Source of the DNA: Paenibacillus sp. LHD-117
GTDB taxonomy: Bacteria > Bacillota > Bacilli > Paenibacillales > Paenibacillaceae
Direction of reading: 5' to 3'
NCBI RefSeq assembly: GCF_030929555.1
Contig: NZ_JAVFVT010000044.1
Span: forward strand, 1-64,000
DNA: 64,000 bases
Of the stretch, positions 51,957 through 60,273 are shown piece by piece (position 1 is the stretch's first letter; each line of letters starts with the position of its first letter). Under the pieces are notes generated by a model that was given only the letters and a program-made list of their open reading frames with translations, was not told the DNA's origin and made no database searches. Both the position numbers and the translations under genes were made by a program.

Positions 51957-54488
51957 TTGCGAAACTCCGTTTATGAATGGATAGAGACAACCGATACGCT
52001 TCCGTTCGACGTGCAGCTCCACAGCGTCAATTACGTTCCGAGCCACTGGCATAACAGCATCGAAATCATATTCGTGCTAAGAGGCGAGCTCGAAGCAACG
52101 GTCAATCAAACGAAATATGCCTTATCGGAAGGCGATGTCCTTCTAATCAACGATTGCCACGTGCACGAAGTCATTGGCATGGGCATGAACATCATCGCAA
52201 CCTTCTTGATTCCTACCGGATATCTAAAAGAAAACCTAAAAGGCGCGGAAACGAAGCAATTCCGATGTTTTTCCGGTTCCGCAAGAAAAGAGCAGCGTCA
52301 GGCGCTCGACCGCATCCGCCAGTATATGGCCGAAATGGTTTATATCCAGCATAAGCAGGGGGAAACGTTCGAGCTGGAGATGCGAATCCGAATGCTGAGC
52401 ATCTTCTCGCTGCTCATCAAACAGTTCGAGGCGGAAGCGGAAGACGGCGGGGGCGCCATGAACGAGAAATACATGGACCGGATGCTCCGCATCATCACGT
52501 ATATCGACGAGCATTATAGCGAGCCGATCTCGCTGCAAGCCATTGCGGAACGGGAATATTTGTCCATCCCGTATCTCTCCAAATTTTTTAGCGAAAACAT
52601 CGGCGTGAATTTCCAAACCTACATAACGAGCATTAGGCTGAAAAACGCGGTAGACGAGCTGCTCCGCAGTGCGGACGCATCGATTGCGGACATTGCGCTA
52701 AAGCATGGATTCCCGAACGCCAAGTCGTTTTATTCGGCGTTCAAGTCCAGATACGGGCTCACCCCGAACGATTACCGCAAACAATACAGGCCAGAAGCGA
52801 ATACGGACAAAGGCCGCCCTTCGTCCAATTATTTGGCGTTCAGCCAATCCAGCGCGTTAGGCATCATCCACCAGTACTTGCACAGGGGCCAATCCTTCCA
52901 AGACATCGAAGTCGGGGGACTGGATACGGAGTGTCATGCCGTGCCGGTGACCGGCGAAGGAACGTCGCTTCGCCATACTTGGAAGCAGCTCATCACGATC
53001 GGCAAAGCGAAGGAAGGGCTGCATGCCGACGTGCAGGAGCAGCTTCGTTTCGTCCAGCAAACGAGTCCGTTCCGCTATATTCGCTTCCATGGGATTTTTG
53101 ACGATGACATGATGGTCTACCAAGAAAATGCCGAAGGCGAACCCGCCATCAATTTCAGGTTCGTGGACCAGCTCTTCGATTTCTTGCTTTCCATCGGCTT
53201 GAAGCCGTTCGTAGAGCTGGGATTTATGCCATCCGAGCTGGCGGCGGACAAAAGCAAGACGATTTTTTACCGAAAGAGCTGCGTCAGCCCACCAAAGTCG
53301 TTGGACAAGTGGTGTTTGCTGATGGACCGATTCGTCCGTCATTGTATGAATCGGTACGGCGCGGAGGAAGTGGAAAGCTGGCGCTTCGAATTTTGGAACG
53401 AGCCGGAGCTCGAAGTCTTCTGGCCAGGGACGAGGGAACAGTATTTCGAGTTTTATTCGAGGACGTACCGGACGTTCAAGGCGATTTCGCCTGCGCTTCT
53501 CATTGGAGCGCCGGGACGCATCATGTCGATGCAATCGGAAGAGCTGCTGCTCGCGTTTTTTGAGTTCTGCAGAAGGGAATCCTGCTTGCCGGATTTTATT
53601 CCGCTTCACTTCTACCCGCATGAATCGATCTCGGTTATGGCGGATAAGGAAAGATTAGACCGCTGGTTGAAGCTGGAGCCGTTCCGGATTCTCATGGAGG
53701 AATTCGGACAGGTATCGCCTAATCCCGATTATCTTCGCGATTCGCTAACGAAGGAACTTGCGCTGCTGAAGGAGCAGGGGTTCGGCGATGCGGAGGTCTA
53801 CCTGACGGAATGGAACTCCACCGCATACCATAGAGAGCTGACGAACGACACGCTCTACAAGGCGGCCTACATCGTCAAAAACATCGTCGACAACCTAGAC
53901 CGGATCGACGGCTTCGGCTATTGGGTGCTCAGCGACAATATCGAGGAGACGCCCGCATCTTCGCAGCTGTACCACGGCGGGCTGGGCTTGATTGCGCAAT
54001 ACGGCATACCTAAGGCGGCGATGTCCGCTTACGAGCTGCTCGCGAAGCTTGGCGACCGGCTGGTCGCGAGAGGAGAGCGATACATCGTCACGGCCGGCCG
54101 CGGCGGGTATCAGGTGCTTGCCTTCAATTACTGCCACTTCGACGATTTGTATGCCCTAGGCGATATATCGTTCATCGACGCGACCAACCGCTACAACGGC
54201 TTCAAGGATGGCAAAACCGTCAGGCTGCGGCTCGCGCTAACGGGACTTGCGGCGGGACGCTACCGCATGGCCGTCCATGAAGTCGGCCGCAAGCAAGGCA
54301 GCAGCTATGACCGCTGGACGGAGCTCGGCGCGCCGGAGTACGTGACCCAGGACGATATCGCCTACCTCAAAGCGGCTTCCCGCCCGCGGCTTCGGGTGCA
54401 GTACCGGGATATCGAAGGCGATCTGGAATACGTGTCCGTCTTAGAGCCGCACGGCATCTCCCTGCTGGAGCTGTCGCCGGTCTATTAA
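51957..54488 (+). CDS. AraC-family regulator fused to a GH39-type glycosidase domain
   Basis: 843 residues. A cupin sensor (about 15-110) with VPSHWHNSIEIIFVLRGE is followed by an AraC double HTH (about 175-275; YLSKFFSENIGVNFQTYI, AKSFYSAFKSRYGLTPNDYR). The remaining residues (about 300-843) form a GH39 beta-xylosidase-like domain with acid/base Glu482 in FEFWNEPELE and nucleophile Glu618 in YLTEWNST; both catalytic residues are present. GGGGGAGG lies about 11 nt before the TTG start. The protein has no export signal, so any substrate must be cytosolic; the enzyme domain may act as a sugar sensor or as a real glycosidase. Confidence 0.88.
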   Translation: MRNSVYEWIETTDTLPFDVQLHSVNYVPSHWHNSIEIIFVLRGELEATVNQTKYALSEGDVLLINDCHVHEVIGMGMNIIATFLIPTGYLKENLKGAETKQFRCFSGSARKEQRQALDRIRQYMAEMVYIQHKQGETFELEMRIRMLSIFSLLIKQFEAEAEDGGGAMNEKYMDRMLRIITYIDEHYSEPISLQAIAEREYLSIPYLSKFFSENIGVNFQTYITSIRLKNAVDELLRSADASIADIALKHGFPNAKSFYSAFKSRYGLTPNDYRKQYRPEANTDKGRPSSNYLAFSQSSALGIIHQYLHRGQSFQDIEVGGLDTECHAVPVTGEGTSLRHTWKQLITIGKAKEGLHADVQEQLRFVQQTSPFRYIRFHGIFDDDMMVYQENAEGEPAINFRFVDQLFDFLLSIGLKPFVELGFMPSELAADKSKTIFYRKSCVSPPKSLDKWCLLMDRFVRHCMNRYGAEEVESWRFEFWNEPELEVFWPGTREQYFEFYSRTYRTFKAISPALLIGAPGRIMSMQSEELLLAFFEFCRRESCLPDFIPLHFYPHESISVMADKERLDRWLKLEPFRILMEEFGQVSPNPDYLRDSLTKELALLKEQGFGDAEVYLTEWNSTAYHRELTNDTLYKAAYIVKNIVDNLDRIDGFGYWVLSDNIEETPASSQLYHGGLGLIAQYGIPKAAMSAYELLAKLGDRLVARGERYIVTAGRGGYQVLAFNYCHFDDLYALGDISFIDATNRYNGFKDGKTVRLRLALTGLAAGRYRMAVHEVGRKQGSSYDRWTELGAPEYVTQDDIAYLKAASRPRLRVQYRDIEGDLEYVSVLEPHGISLLELSPVY

Positions 54489-54523
54489 TAGATCGCTCCG
54501 AAGTACCGTAACCATTCGATCAT

Positions 54524-54650
54524 CTAACGGAACTCAGCGCTCTTATTAGGCATGTATTGGCTCATTTAGATAGCTAACGGAACACACAACGCTTAATCGA
54601 TTTTTCAGGCAGAGAAGGCCTAATAAGGCCTAATAAGGCCTAATAAGGCT
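54524..54650. repeat. Short intergenic repeats: 50-bp direct repeat and (TAATAAGGCC)3
   Basis: CTAACGGAAC recurs 50 bp apart (54524 and 54574) with similar context. TAATAAGGCC repeats three times (54621-54650, last copy ending GGCT). No gene is seen in 54489-54785. Confidence 0.65.
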
Positions 54651-54932
54651 CCATACTTTCGTCCCTCAAATCGAACAAAATGAGCCGAATAGCGTCGACT
54701 GCTTCCGTAAGCATCCAAGAACAACCACAATGGCAACGGTTTTTCAGTTTTCAGGAACGTCTACTAACCCGTCTATCAATTTGCGCCGAGAGGACTCTCA
54801 CTTCTGCAAGTGGCGAGGTGAATCGGCGACTTCCTGAGTCTTCTCTCAAAATGTTCTTCTTCCCCAACAACATATGCGATATAATCGAAACAGAACATAT
54901 ATTCGCATCGTTTACGGAGGGGAGGTGAGATC

Positions 54933-56300
54933 TTGCCTGAAGAGAAGAAAGATTATCGAACCTACCAAATTTGGATCAAACCCGGTCATCGATTGTTTAC
55001 TTACCTGGACCAGGCTTGTCAGAATGCCAAGAATCTCTACAACACGACGAACTTTTATATTCGTCAAGTGTTTACCGCCTTTGGGCGGAATGAACCGCTG
55101 CAGCCGTTGCATCAGCAAGTTATGGACACGCTTAACTCAACTATTGACGCCATGAACGAGCGACGAAGCGAGAAGAATCGTTCTCGCCCATTCAAGCTGC
55201 CGACCCAGGAAACTCCTTTTATTCAATATAACTTCCTGGACGCGTTATTCAAAGTGATGGAACAAACCGACTATCGGGCGCTTCCCGCGCAAAGCAGTCA
55301 AGGAATCATGAAAGTTGTGTTTCAAAATTGGAACGCCTTCTTCGCCAGCATCAAGGACTACCGCAATCATCCCGAGAAATATAATGGACAGCCCCATATT
55401 CCGGGATATGCCCGAAACAGGGTGAAGGAAGTAGTGTTCTCGAATCAGGATTGTGTGATCAAAGATCGGAAGTATCTCAAGTTCCCCAAGACCAAGCTGC
55501 AGCTTAACATTGGCAAGTTAGGCCATACGGATAGCAAACTGATGCAGATACGAGTAGTCCCAAGCTATGGCCGCTATGTGGTCGAACTGGTTTTTGCATA
55601 TCAGAAAGAAATGAAGGAAGCAGCGCAAGAAAACGTAAAAGCCGTAAATCATTCTGATTTACTAATGGCCATTGATCTTGGCGTCAACAATCTTGCAACC
55701 ATCGTCACTACCACCGGTTCGAAACCGGTCGTGGTGAAGGGCGGGATTGTCAAGTCGTTCAATCAGTACTATAACAAGATGAAGGCCTATTACACGAGCC
55801 TTCTGCGTATGGGCAAAGCGCCTGGCGAAGGAACGCAAACATCGAGACGGTTAGAGCGGATGCATCTGAAGCGACACCGCAGGATCAAAGACCTGTTCCA
55901 CAAGGCAAGCTTTCGGATTGTGAAGCTGGCAGTGGAAAAGCAGATCGGCACGATCGTCATCGGGCATAACGACGGTTGGAAGCAAGGGGTTGCGATCGGA
56001 CGGCGAAACAATCAGTCCTTCTGTCATATCCCGCATCGGATGCTGATCAAGATGATCCAATACAAAGCGGCCGAGCAGGGCATAACGGTTGTTCTGACGG
56101 AAGAAGCATACACCTCGAAAGCCAGCTTCCTGGATCATGACCCATTAGTAGATTTTCGGTCGATTTCGCGGCTTGGTGAACAAAGCATGCAGCTCTTCTC
56201 TGGCAGGCGAATATATCGCGGGCTGTATAAGAGCGCGAAGGGCTTGATTCATGCCGATGTGAACGGCGCAGCCCAACATTATGCGAAAAGTATTCCCTAA
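54933..56300 (+). CDS. tnpB: TnpB-family RNA-guided nuclease/transposon protein
   Basis: 455 residues. The RuvC-like site is complete: Asp in AIDLGVNNLAT (near 248), Glu in VVLTEEAYTSKASFLD (near 390), Asp in IHADVNGAAQHY (near 440). The region between the last two has no CxxC pairs, so the usual zinc ribbon is absent, as in one IS605 branch with TSKASFLD motifs. The TTG start has GGGGAGGTG 5-6 nt upstream. TATAAT near 54870 may be its -10. TnpB proteins cut DNA with a guide RNA made from the element's 3' end. Confidence 0.88.
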   Translation: MPEEKKDYRTYQIWIKPGHRLFTYLDQACQNAKNLYNTTNFYIRQVFTAFGRNEPLQPLHQQVMDTLNSTIDAMNERRSEKNRSRPFKLPTQETPFIQYNFLDALFKVMEQTDYRALPAQSSQGIMKVVFQNWNAFFASIKDYRNHPEKYNGQPHIPGYARNRVKEVVFSNQDCVIKDRKYLKFPKTKLQLNIGKLGHTDSKLMQIRVVPSYGRYVVELVFAYQKEMKEAAQENVKAVNHSDLLMAIDLGVNNLATIVTTTGSKPVVVKGGIVKSFNQYYNKMKAYYTSLLRMGKAPGEGTQTSRRLERMHLKRHRRIKDLFHKASFRIVKLAVEKQIGTIVIGHNDGWKQGVAIGRRNNQSFCHIPHRMLIKMIQYKAAEQGITVVLTEEAYTSKASFLDHDPLVDFRSISRLGEQSMQLFSGRRIYRGLYKSAKGLIHADVNGAAQHYAKSIP

Positions 56301-56462
56301 CGTATTCCCCCAAGGAACGAATGGGATAGAGGGGTTGGATGGAAAAAAGACCATCAACGTGTCAACTCCACTGGTGTTAAGTATCCTGAAATAAGGGATG
56401 TACATCAGAAACCCCCACTCCAGACGATGCGAATGTATCGGTAAGTGGCGGGAGTATTCATG
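56301..56462 (+). ncRNA. Candidate omega-RNA (reRNA) scaffold at the 3' end of tnpB
   Basis: The region between the tnpB stop and the right-end hairpin is where IS605 guide RNAs lie. It ends with GTGGCGGGAGTATTCA at about 56460. By analogy the next 16-20 bases (TGTCGTTTTTTAATCTATAC) would be the guide. Not tested; no alignment made. Confidence 0.45.
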
Positions 56463-56490
56463 TCGTTTTTTAATCTATACGCCGGGAAAC

Positions 56491-56504
56491 GGAAAGCGTT
56501 TACA
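56491..56504. promoter_or_regulatory. cre/LacI-type operator 1
   Basis: GGAAAGCGTTTACA matches the catabolite-repression consensus TGWAANCGNTNWCA except for the first base. Confidence 0.6.
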
Positions 56505-56542
56505 CGAAAAGACATTAAAAATCGCCCCTAAACAATGCAAGC

Positions 56543-56572
56543 CGCCTCCTGTCCGCAAGGGGGCGTTTTTTT
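56543..56572 (+). terminator. Terminator between TnpB element and MFS gene
   Basis: CGCCTCC (56543-56549) pairs with GGGGGCG (56559-56565), one wobble, followed by TTTTTTT. It lies between the two cre-like sites and may end readthrough or act in a leader. Confidence 0.7.
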
Positions 56573-56585
56573 ATATAATTCTATA

Positions 56586-56599
56586 TGTAATCGCTTTCA
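56586..56599. promoter_or_regulatory. cre/LacI-type operator 2
   Basis: TGTAATCGCTTTCA is a full match to TGWAANCGNTNWCA. It lies 22 nt before the MFS start codon, where CcpA or a LacI-family repressor would block transcription. Confidence 0.7.
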
Positions 56600-56621
56600 A
56601 ATATGATTGGAGGTTTCCACT

Positions 56622-57920
56622 ATGGCTGCAGCAACGGTCAAAGCAACAACAAGAACGCCATTCGGCAGACTTACTTTCGGCATTATGTTCGGTTACGGCT
56701 GTATGATGCTGGCGCTCATGACGCCCGCGATTCTATTATTGACGTTCAAAATGATCGAGATCGATCCCGACGGCTATACGGGCTCGTACGGATTGGTGGC
56801 CGGAGTGGGCGCGTTCTTCGCCTTGATCGGCAATCCGCTTGGCGGCGCGATCAGCGACCGCACGAAGCTGGCGTTCGGCAGGCGCCGCACTTGGATACTC
56901 ATCGGCCCGCTCGTCGGCTGCGCGGCTCTGCTGTCGGTTGGGCTGGCGACGGAAGTTTGGCAGATCATGATCGGTTGGGCGATCGCTCAGCTGTTCTTCA
57001 ACTTCGGGATGGCGGCTTACACGGCGCTCATACCGGATCAAGTGAAGCAGGAGCGCCAAGGCACGGTTTCCGGCCTTGTCGGACTGGTGCTTCCGATCGC
57101 AATGGCCGTCGGCATGGTGCTGATGATGCTCATGACCTCGGTACCTTCCGAGACGAAGTGGATTCTGCTGTCCGTGATCGGCATCGTGGGTCCTATCGTT
57201 AGTTTATTCGTCATCAAGGACGTCAAACCGGAGATCGAGCCGGCCAAGGGCGAGAAGCTGTCGATCGGGGAGAAGCTCAGCCGGGTTTACCCAAGCCCTC
57301 GGAAGTTCCCCGCGTTCACGTGGGCGGTCGTGTCCAAGTTCCTGCTTATGATGGGTTACTGCAGCAGCTTGTATTTGACGGTCATGCTGGTGAACCGAAT
57401 GGGGTACACGGAGGCTGACGCCACGACGGCGGTCGGTACCATTAACATTATTTCCATGATCGCCATGGCGTTTACGAGTATTCTGGGAGGCGTCCTTTCG
57501 GACAAATTCCGCAAGCAGAAGCCGTTCCTGTACGGCTCCGCGTTTATTATGGTCATCGGCATTCTCGTCTATGCTTTCGTGCCGAGCGAGCTGGCGTTTA
57601 TCGTGGCCGCGGCGGTTATCGGGCTTGGGGGCGGCTGCTTCTCGGCGGTCGACATGGCGCTGGTGGCGAGAATTCTTCCGCGCAAGGAAGACGCGGCCAA
57701 GGACTTCGGCATTATGAACGTAGCCAACGCGCTCCCGCAGTCCATCGTGCCTGCGATTGCGCCGCTGCTGCTGGCGATCGGCGGCTGGCCGTTCTTCTAC
57801 ATCGCGCTGGCGGCATGCGTCGTGGCGGGCATGATCGCGGTCAAGCCGCTGCCGGAGGTCGGCAACCACGCTGCGTCCGCTCCGCCGCTAGATAACGGAG
57901 CCAACGCTAGAACGAATTAA
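56622..57920 (+). CDS. MFS transporter, probably for glycosides
   Basis: 432 residues with about 12 hydrophobic segments. The loop after helix 2 reads GGAISDRTKLAFGRRRTWILIGP, the MFS signature, and GGVLSDKFRKQKPF is the matching loop in the second half. It precedes two GH3 enzymes with tight spacing (24 nt to the first), so it likely imports a beta-glucoside or similar sugar. ATG 56622 with GGAGG 8-9 nt upstream is chosen over the TTG at 56607. Confidence 0.9.
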   Translation: MAAATVKATTRTPFGRLTFGIMFGYGCMMLALMTPAILLLTFKMIEIDPDGYTGSYGLVAGVGAFFALIGNPLGGAISDRTKLAFGRRRTWILIGPLVGCAALLSVGLATEVWQIMIGWAIAQLFFNFGMAAYTALIPDQVKQERQGTVSGLVGLVLPIAMAVGMVLMMLMTSVPSETKWILLSVIGIVGPIVSLFVIKDVKPEIEPAKGEKLSIGEKLSRVYPSPRKFPAFTWAVVSKFLLMMGYCSSLYLTVMLVNRMGYTEADATTAVGTINIISMIAMAFTSILGGVLSDKFRKQKPFLYGSAFIMVIGILVYAFVPSELAFIVAAAVIGLGGGCFSAVDMALVARILPRKEDAAKDFGIMNVANALPQSIVPAIAPLLLAIGGWPFFYIALAACVVAGMIAVKPLPEVGNHAASAPPLDNGANARTN

Positions 57921-57944
57921 TATGCAGAGAGGTAGGGATGTAGG

Positions 57945-60245
57945 ATGGAGAGAAACGTAAAAACGATTATCGCGCAAATGACGGTAGAAGAAAAGGCGAG
58001 CCTGTGCTCGGGGCTTAACATGTGGCAGACGAAGGCGGTCGAGCGGCTCGGCATCCCGTCGATCGTCGTGACGGACGGTCCGCACGGGCTTCGCAAGCAG
58101 AGCAATCCGGGAGACATGTCAAGCAAGACGGTGCCAGCCACCTGCTTCCCGAGCGGGGCGGGCCTCGCCTCCTCCTGGGACAGAGAACTAATCGAGGCGG
58201 TCGGCAATGCGCTCGGCGAAGAATGCCAAGCCGAGGATGTAGGCGTTCTTCTGGGACCGGCGGTTAACATTAAACGTTCGCCGCTCTGCGGCCGCAACTT
58301 CGAATATTTGTCCGAGGATCCCTATCTCTCCTCCGAGATGGGAACGCATCACGTGCTGGGCGTGCAGGGGCAGGGCGTCGGCACATCCGTGAAACATTTT
58401 GCGGCGAACAACCAGGAGACGCTGCGCAATTCCATCAATACGATCGTGGACGAGAGAACGCTGCATGAAATTTACCCGAGCTCCTTCGAAGGTCCGGTCG
58501 TGAAGGGCGACGCTTGGACGGTCATGTGCGCCTACAATCAAGTCAACGGCGAGTTCTGCTCCGAGAATAGCGAGCTGCTGACGAAGGTACTGAAGGAGCG
58601 TTGGGGTCATGGCGGCATCGTGATGACCGATTGGGGCGCGATCAACGCACGCGTGAAGGGATTGGAAGCGGGCCTGGAGCTGGAGATGCCTTACGTCGGA
58701 CCCGAGCATGACGCCATGATCGTTGGTGCCGTGCGCAGCGGCGAGCTGGACGAAGCGGTGCTGGACGCGGCCGTGGAGCGGCTGCTGACCGTGATCTTCA
58801 AAGCGGCCGATGGCAAAAAGGCCGGTTTCGCGTACGACCGCGACACTCACCATGCCTTGGCGAGACGCGCAGCTGCGGACAGCATGGTGCTGCTGAAGAA
58901 CGAGGACGCGCTGCTGCCTCTTGCGGCCGAGCAATCCGTCGCGGTCATCGGCGCGTTCGCCAAGACGCCTCGCTACCAAGGAGGAGGCAGCTCCCATATC
59001 TCTCCGACCCGGATGGATGCGGCGTTCGATTTCATCGCGGCGGCCGCGGCCGGAGGGGCGGGCTACGCGCAAGGGTATCCGCTGAAGGGCGACGCCGTCG
59101 ACGAGGCGCTGATCGAAGAAGCGGTGACGCTTGCGGCGGGCAAAGATGTCGCGGTTATTTTCGCCGGACTGCCGGAGTCGTTCGAGTCGGAGGGCTTCGA
59201 CCGCGAGCATCTGGACATGCCGGCTTCGCATAATGAGCTGATTAGGCGCGTGGCGGCCGTGCAACCGAACACGGTCGTCGTCCTGTCGAACGGCGCGCCC
59301 GTCGCGATGCCGTGGCTAGGCGGAGCGAAGGCCGTGCTGGAAGGTTACCTAGGCGGCCAGGCCACTGGAAGCGCGGCGGCCGATGTCCTGTACGGCCAAG
59401 TGAATCCGAGCGGCAAGCTCACGGAGACGTTCCCGGTCCGTCTGGAGCAGACGCCGGCATATTTGAACTTCCCGGGCGGCAAGAGCGAGGTGTTTTACGG
59501 GGAAGGGTTGTTCGTGGGATACCGTTACTACGAGGCGAAGAAGGAGAAGCCGCTGTTCCCGTTCGGGCACGGGCTGAGCTACACGACGTTTGCCTACGAG
59601 AGCATCGCCGTCGACAAGGCGCATATGAAGGATACGGAAACGGTGACCGTGACGGTAACCGTCCGCAATACCGGCGAACGCGCAGGCAAGGAAGTTGTGC
59701 AGCTGTACGTGAAGCCGCTGGACAGCACGGTCGTCAGACCGCTCAAGGAGCTGAAAGGGTTCCGCAAGATCAGCCTTCAGCCGGGAGAGTCGGCTCAAGT
59801 GACGTTCGCGCTCGATAAACGTTCCTTCGCTTATTTCAATACGGAGATCGGCGATTGGTTCGCCGAGACCGGCGCGTACGAGCTGCTGTCGGGACCTTCT
59901 TCGGCCGAGACGCCGCTAGCGGCGGCCGTGAACGTCGTGTCGACGGGCATCCCGTTCCGGAAGGTGACGCGCAACACGAAGTTCTACGAGCTGATGGCCA
60001 TTCCCGAGACGGCGGAGTTCGCGGAGAAAGCGATGAACGATAGCGTGGAAGGGTTAAAGCAAATGGGCGCGATGTTCGCGGAGAGCATGGGCGACAGCGG
60101 ATTGGTTGAATTATTCGAAGCGGTCGTGCGAATGAAGAAATTCGACGGCCTGCGCTCCATGTCGGGTCTGATGGGCGGCGGCATGACGGAAGAGAAGCTG
60201 GAGGCGACGATCGCGGAGCTGAACGGAAAGCTGGGACTTGGATAA
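57945..60245 (+). CDS. GH3 beta-glucosidase, cytosolic
   Basis: 766 residues, full GH3 length: (beta/alpha)8 domain, alpha/beta sandwich, fibronectin-III-like C-terminus. The nucleophile is Asp229 in GIVMTDWGAI. N-terminal VTDGPHGLRKQ, GVLLGPAVNIKRSPLCGRNFEY and VKHFAANNQE bind sugar at subsite -1. The FnIII region has GERAGKEVVQLYVKP. A tail of about 100 residues (from about 665) lies beyond the usual end. No signal peptide, so it acts after import by the MFS protein. GAGAGGTAGGG lies upstream of the ATG. Confidence 0.94.
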   Translation: MERNVKTIIAQMTVEEKASLCSGLNMWQTKAVERLGIPSIVVTDGPHGLRKQSNPGDMSSKTVPATCFPSGAGLASSWDRELIEAVGNALGEECQAEDVGVLLGPAVNIKRSPLCGRNFEYLSEDPYLSSEMGTHHVLGVQGQGVGTSVKHFAANNQETLRNSINTIVDERTLHEIYPSSFEGPVVKGDAWTVMCAYNQVNGEFCSENSELLTKVLKERWGHGGIVMTDWGAINARVKGLEAGLELEMPYVGPEHDAMIVGAVRSGELDEAVLDAAVERLLTVIFKAADGKKAGFAYDRDTHHALARRAAADSMVLLKNEDALLPLAAEQSVAVIGAFAKTPRYQGGGSSHISPTRMDAAFDFIAAAAAGGAGYAQGYPLKGDAVDEALIEEAVTLAAGKDVAVIFAGLPESFESEGFDREHLDMPASHNELIRRVAAVQPNTVVVLSNGAPVAMPWLGGAKAVLEGYLGGQATGSAAADVLYGQVNPSGKLTETFPVRLEQTPAYLNFPGGKSEVFYGEGLFVGYRYYEAKKEKPLFPFGHGLSYTTFAYESIAVDKAHMKDTETVTVTVTVRNTGERAGKEVVQLYVKPLDSTVVRPLKELKGFRKISLQPGESAQVTFALDKRSFAYFNTEIGDWFAETGAYELLSGPSSAETPLAAAVNVVSTGIPFRKVTRNTKFYELMAIPETAEFAEKAMNDSVEGLKQMGAMFAESMGDSGLVELFEAVVRMKKFDGLRSMSGLMGGGMTEEKLEATIAELNGKLGLG

Positions 60246-60273
60246 ATAGAAGCGAAAAAGGGAGGGAATCGCA

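Larger units (their letters stand above)
54784..56462 (+). mobile_element. IS200/IS605-type element with TnpB only (approximate ends)
   Basis: Left part: hairpins at 54784-54845 (GAGAGGACTC with GAGTCTTCTC, CACTT/AAGTG). Then tnpB at 54933-56300. Right part: CCCCCACT (56412-56419) and AAGTGGCGGG near 56443-56452, followed by AGTATTCA, a typical right-end hairpin of this class. No TnpA transposase is present, so the element cannot move by itself. Ends are estimates and no TAM was fixed. Confidence 0.6.
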
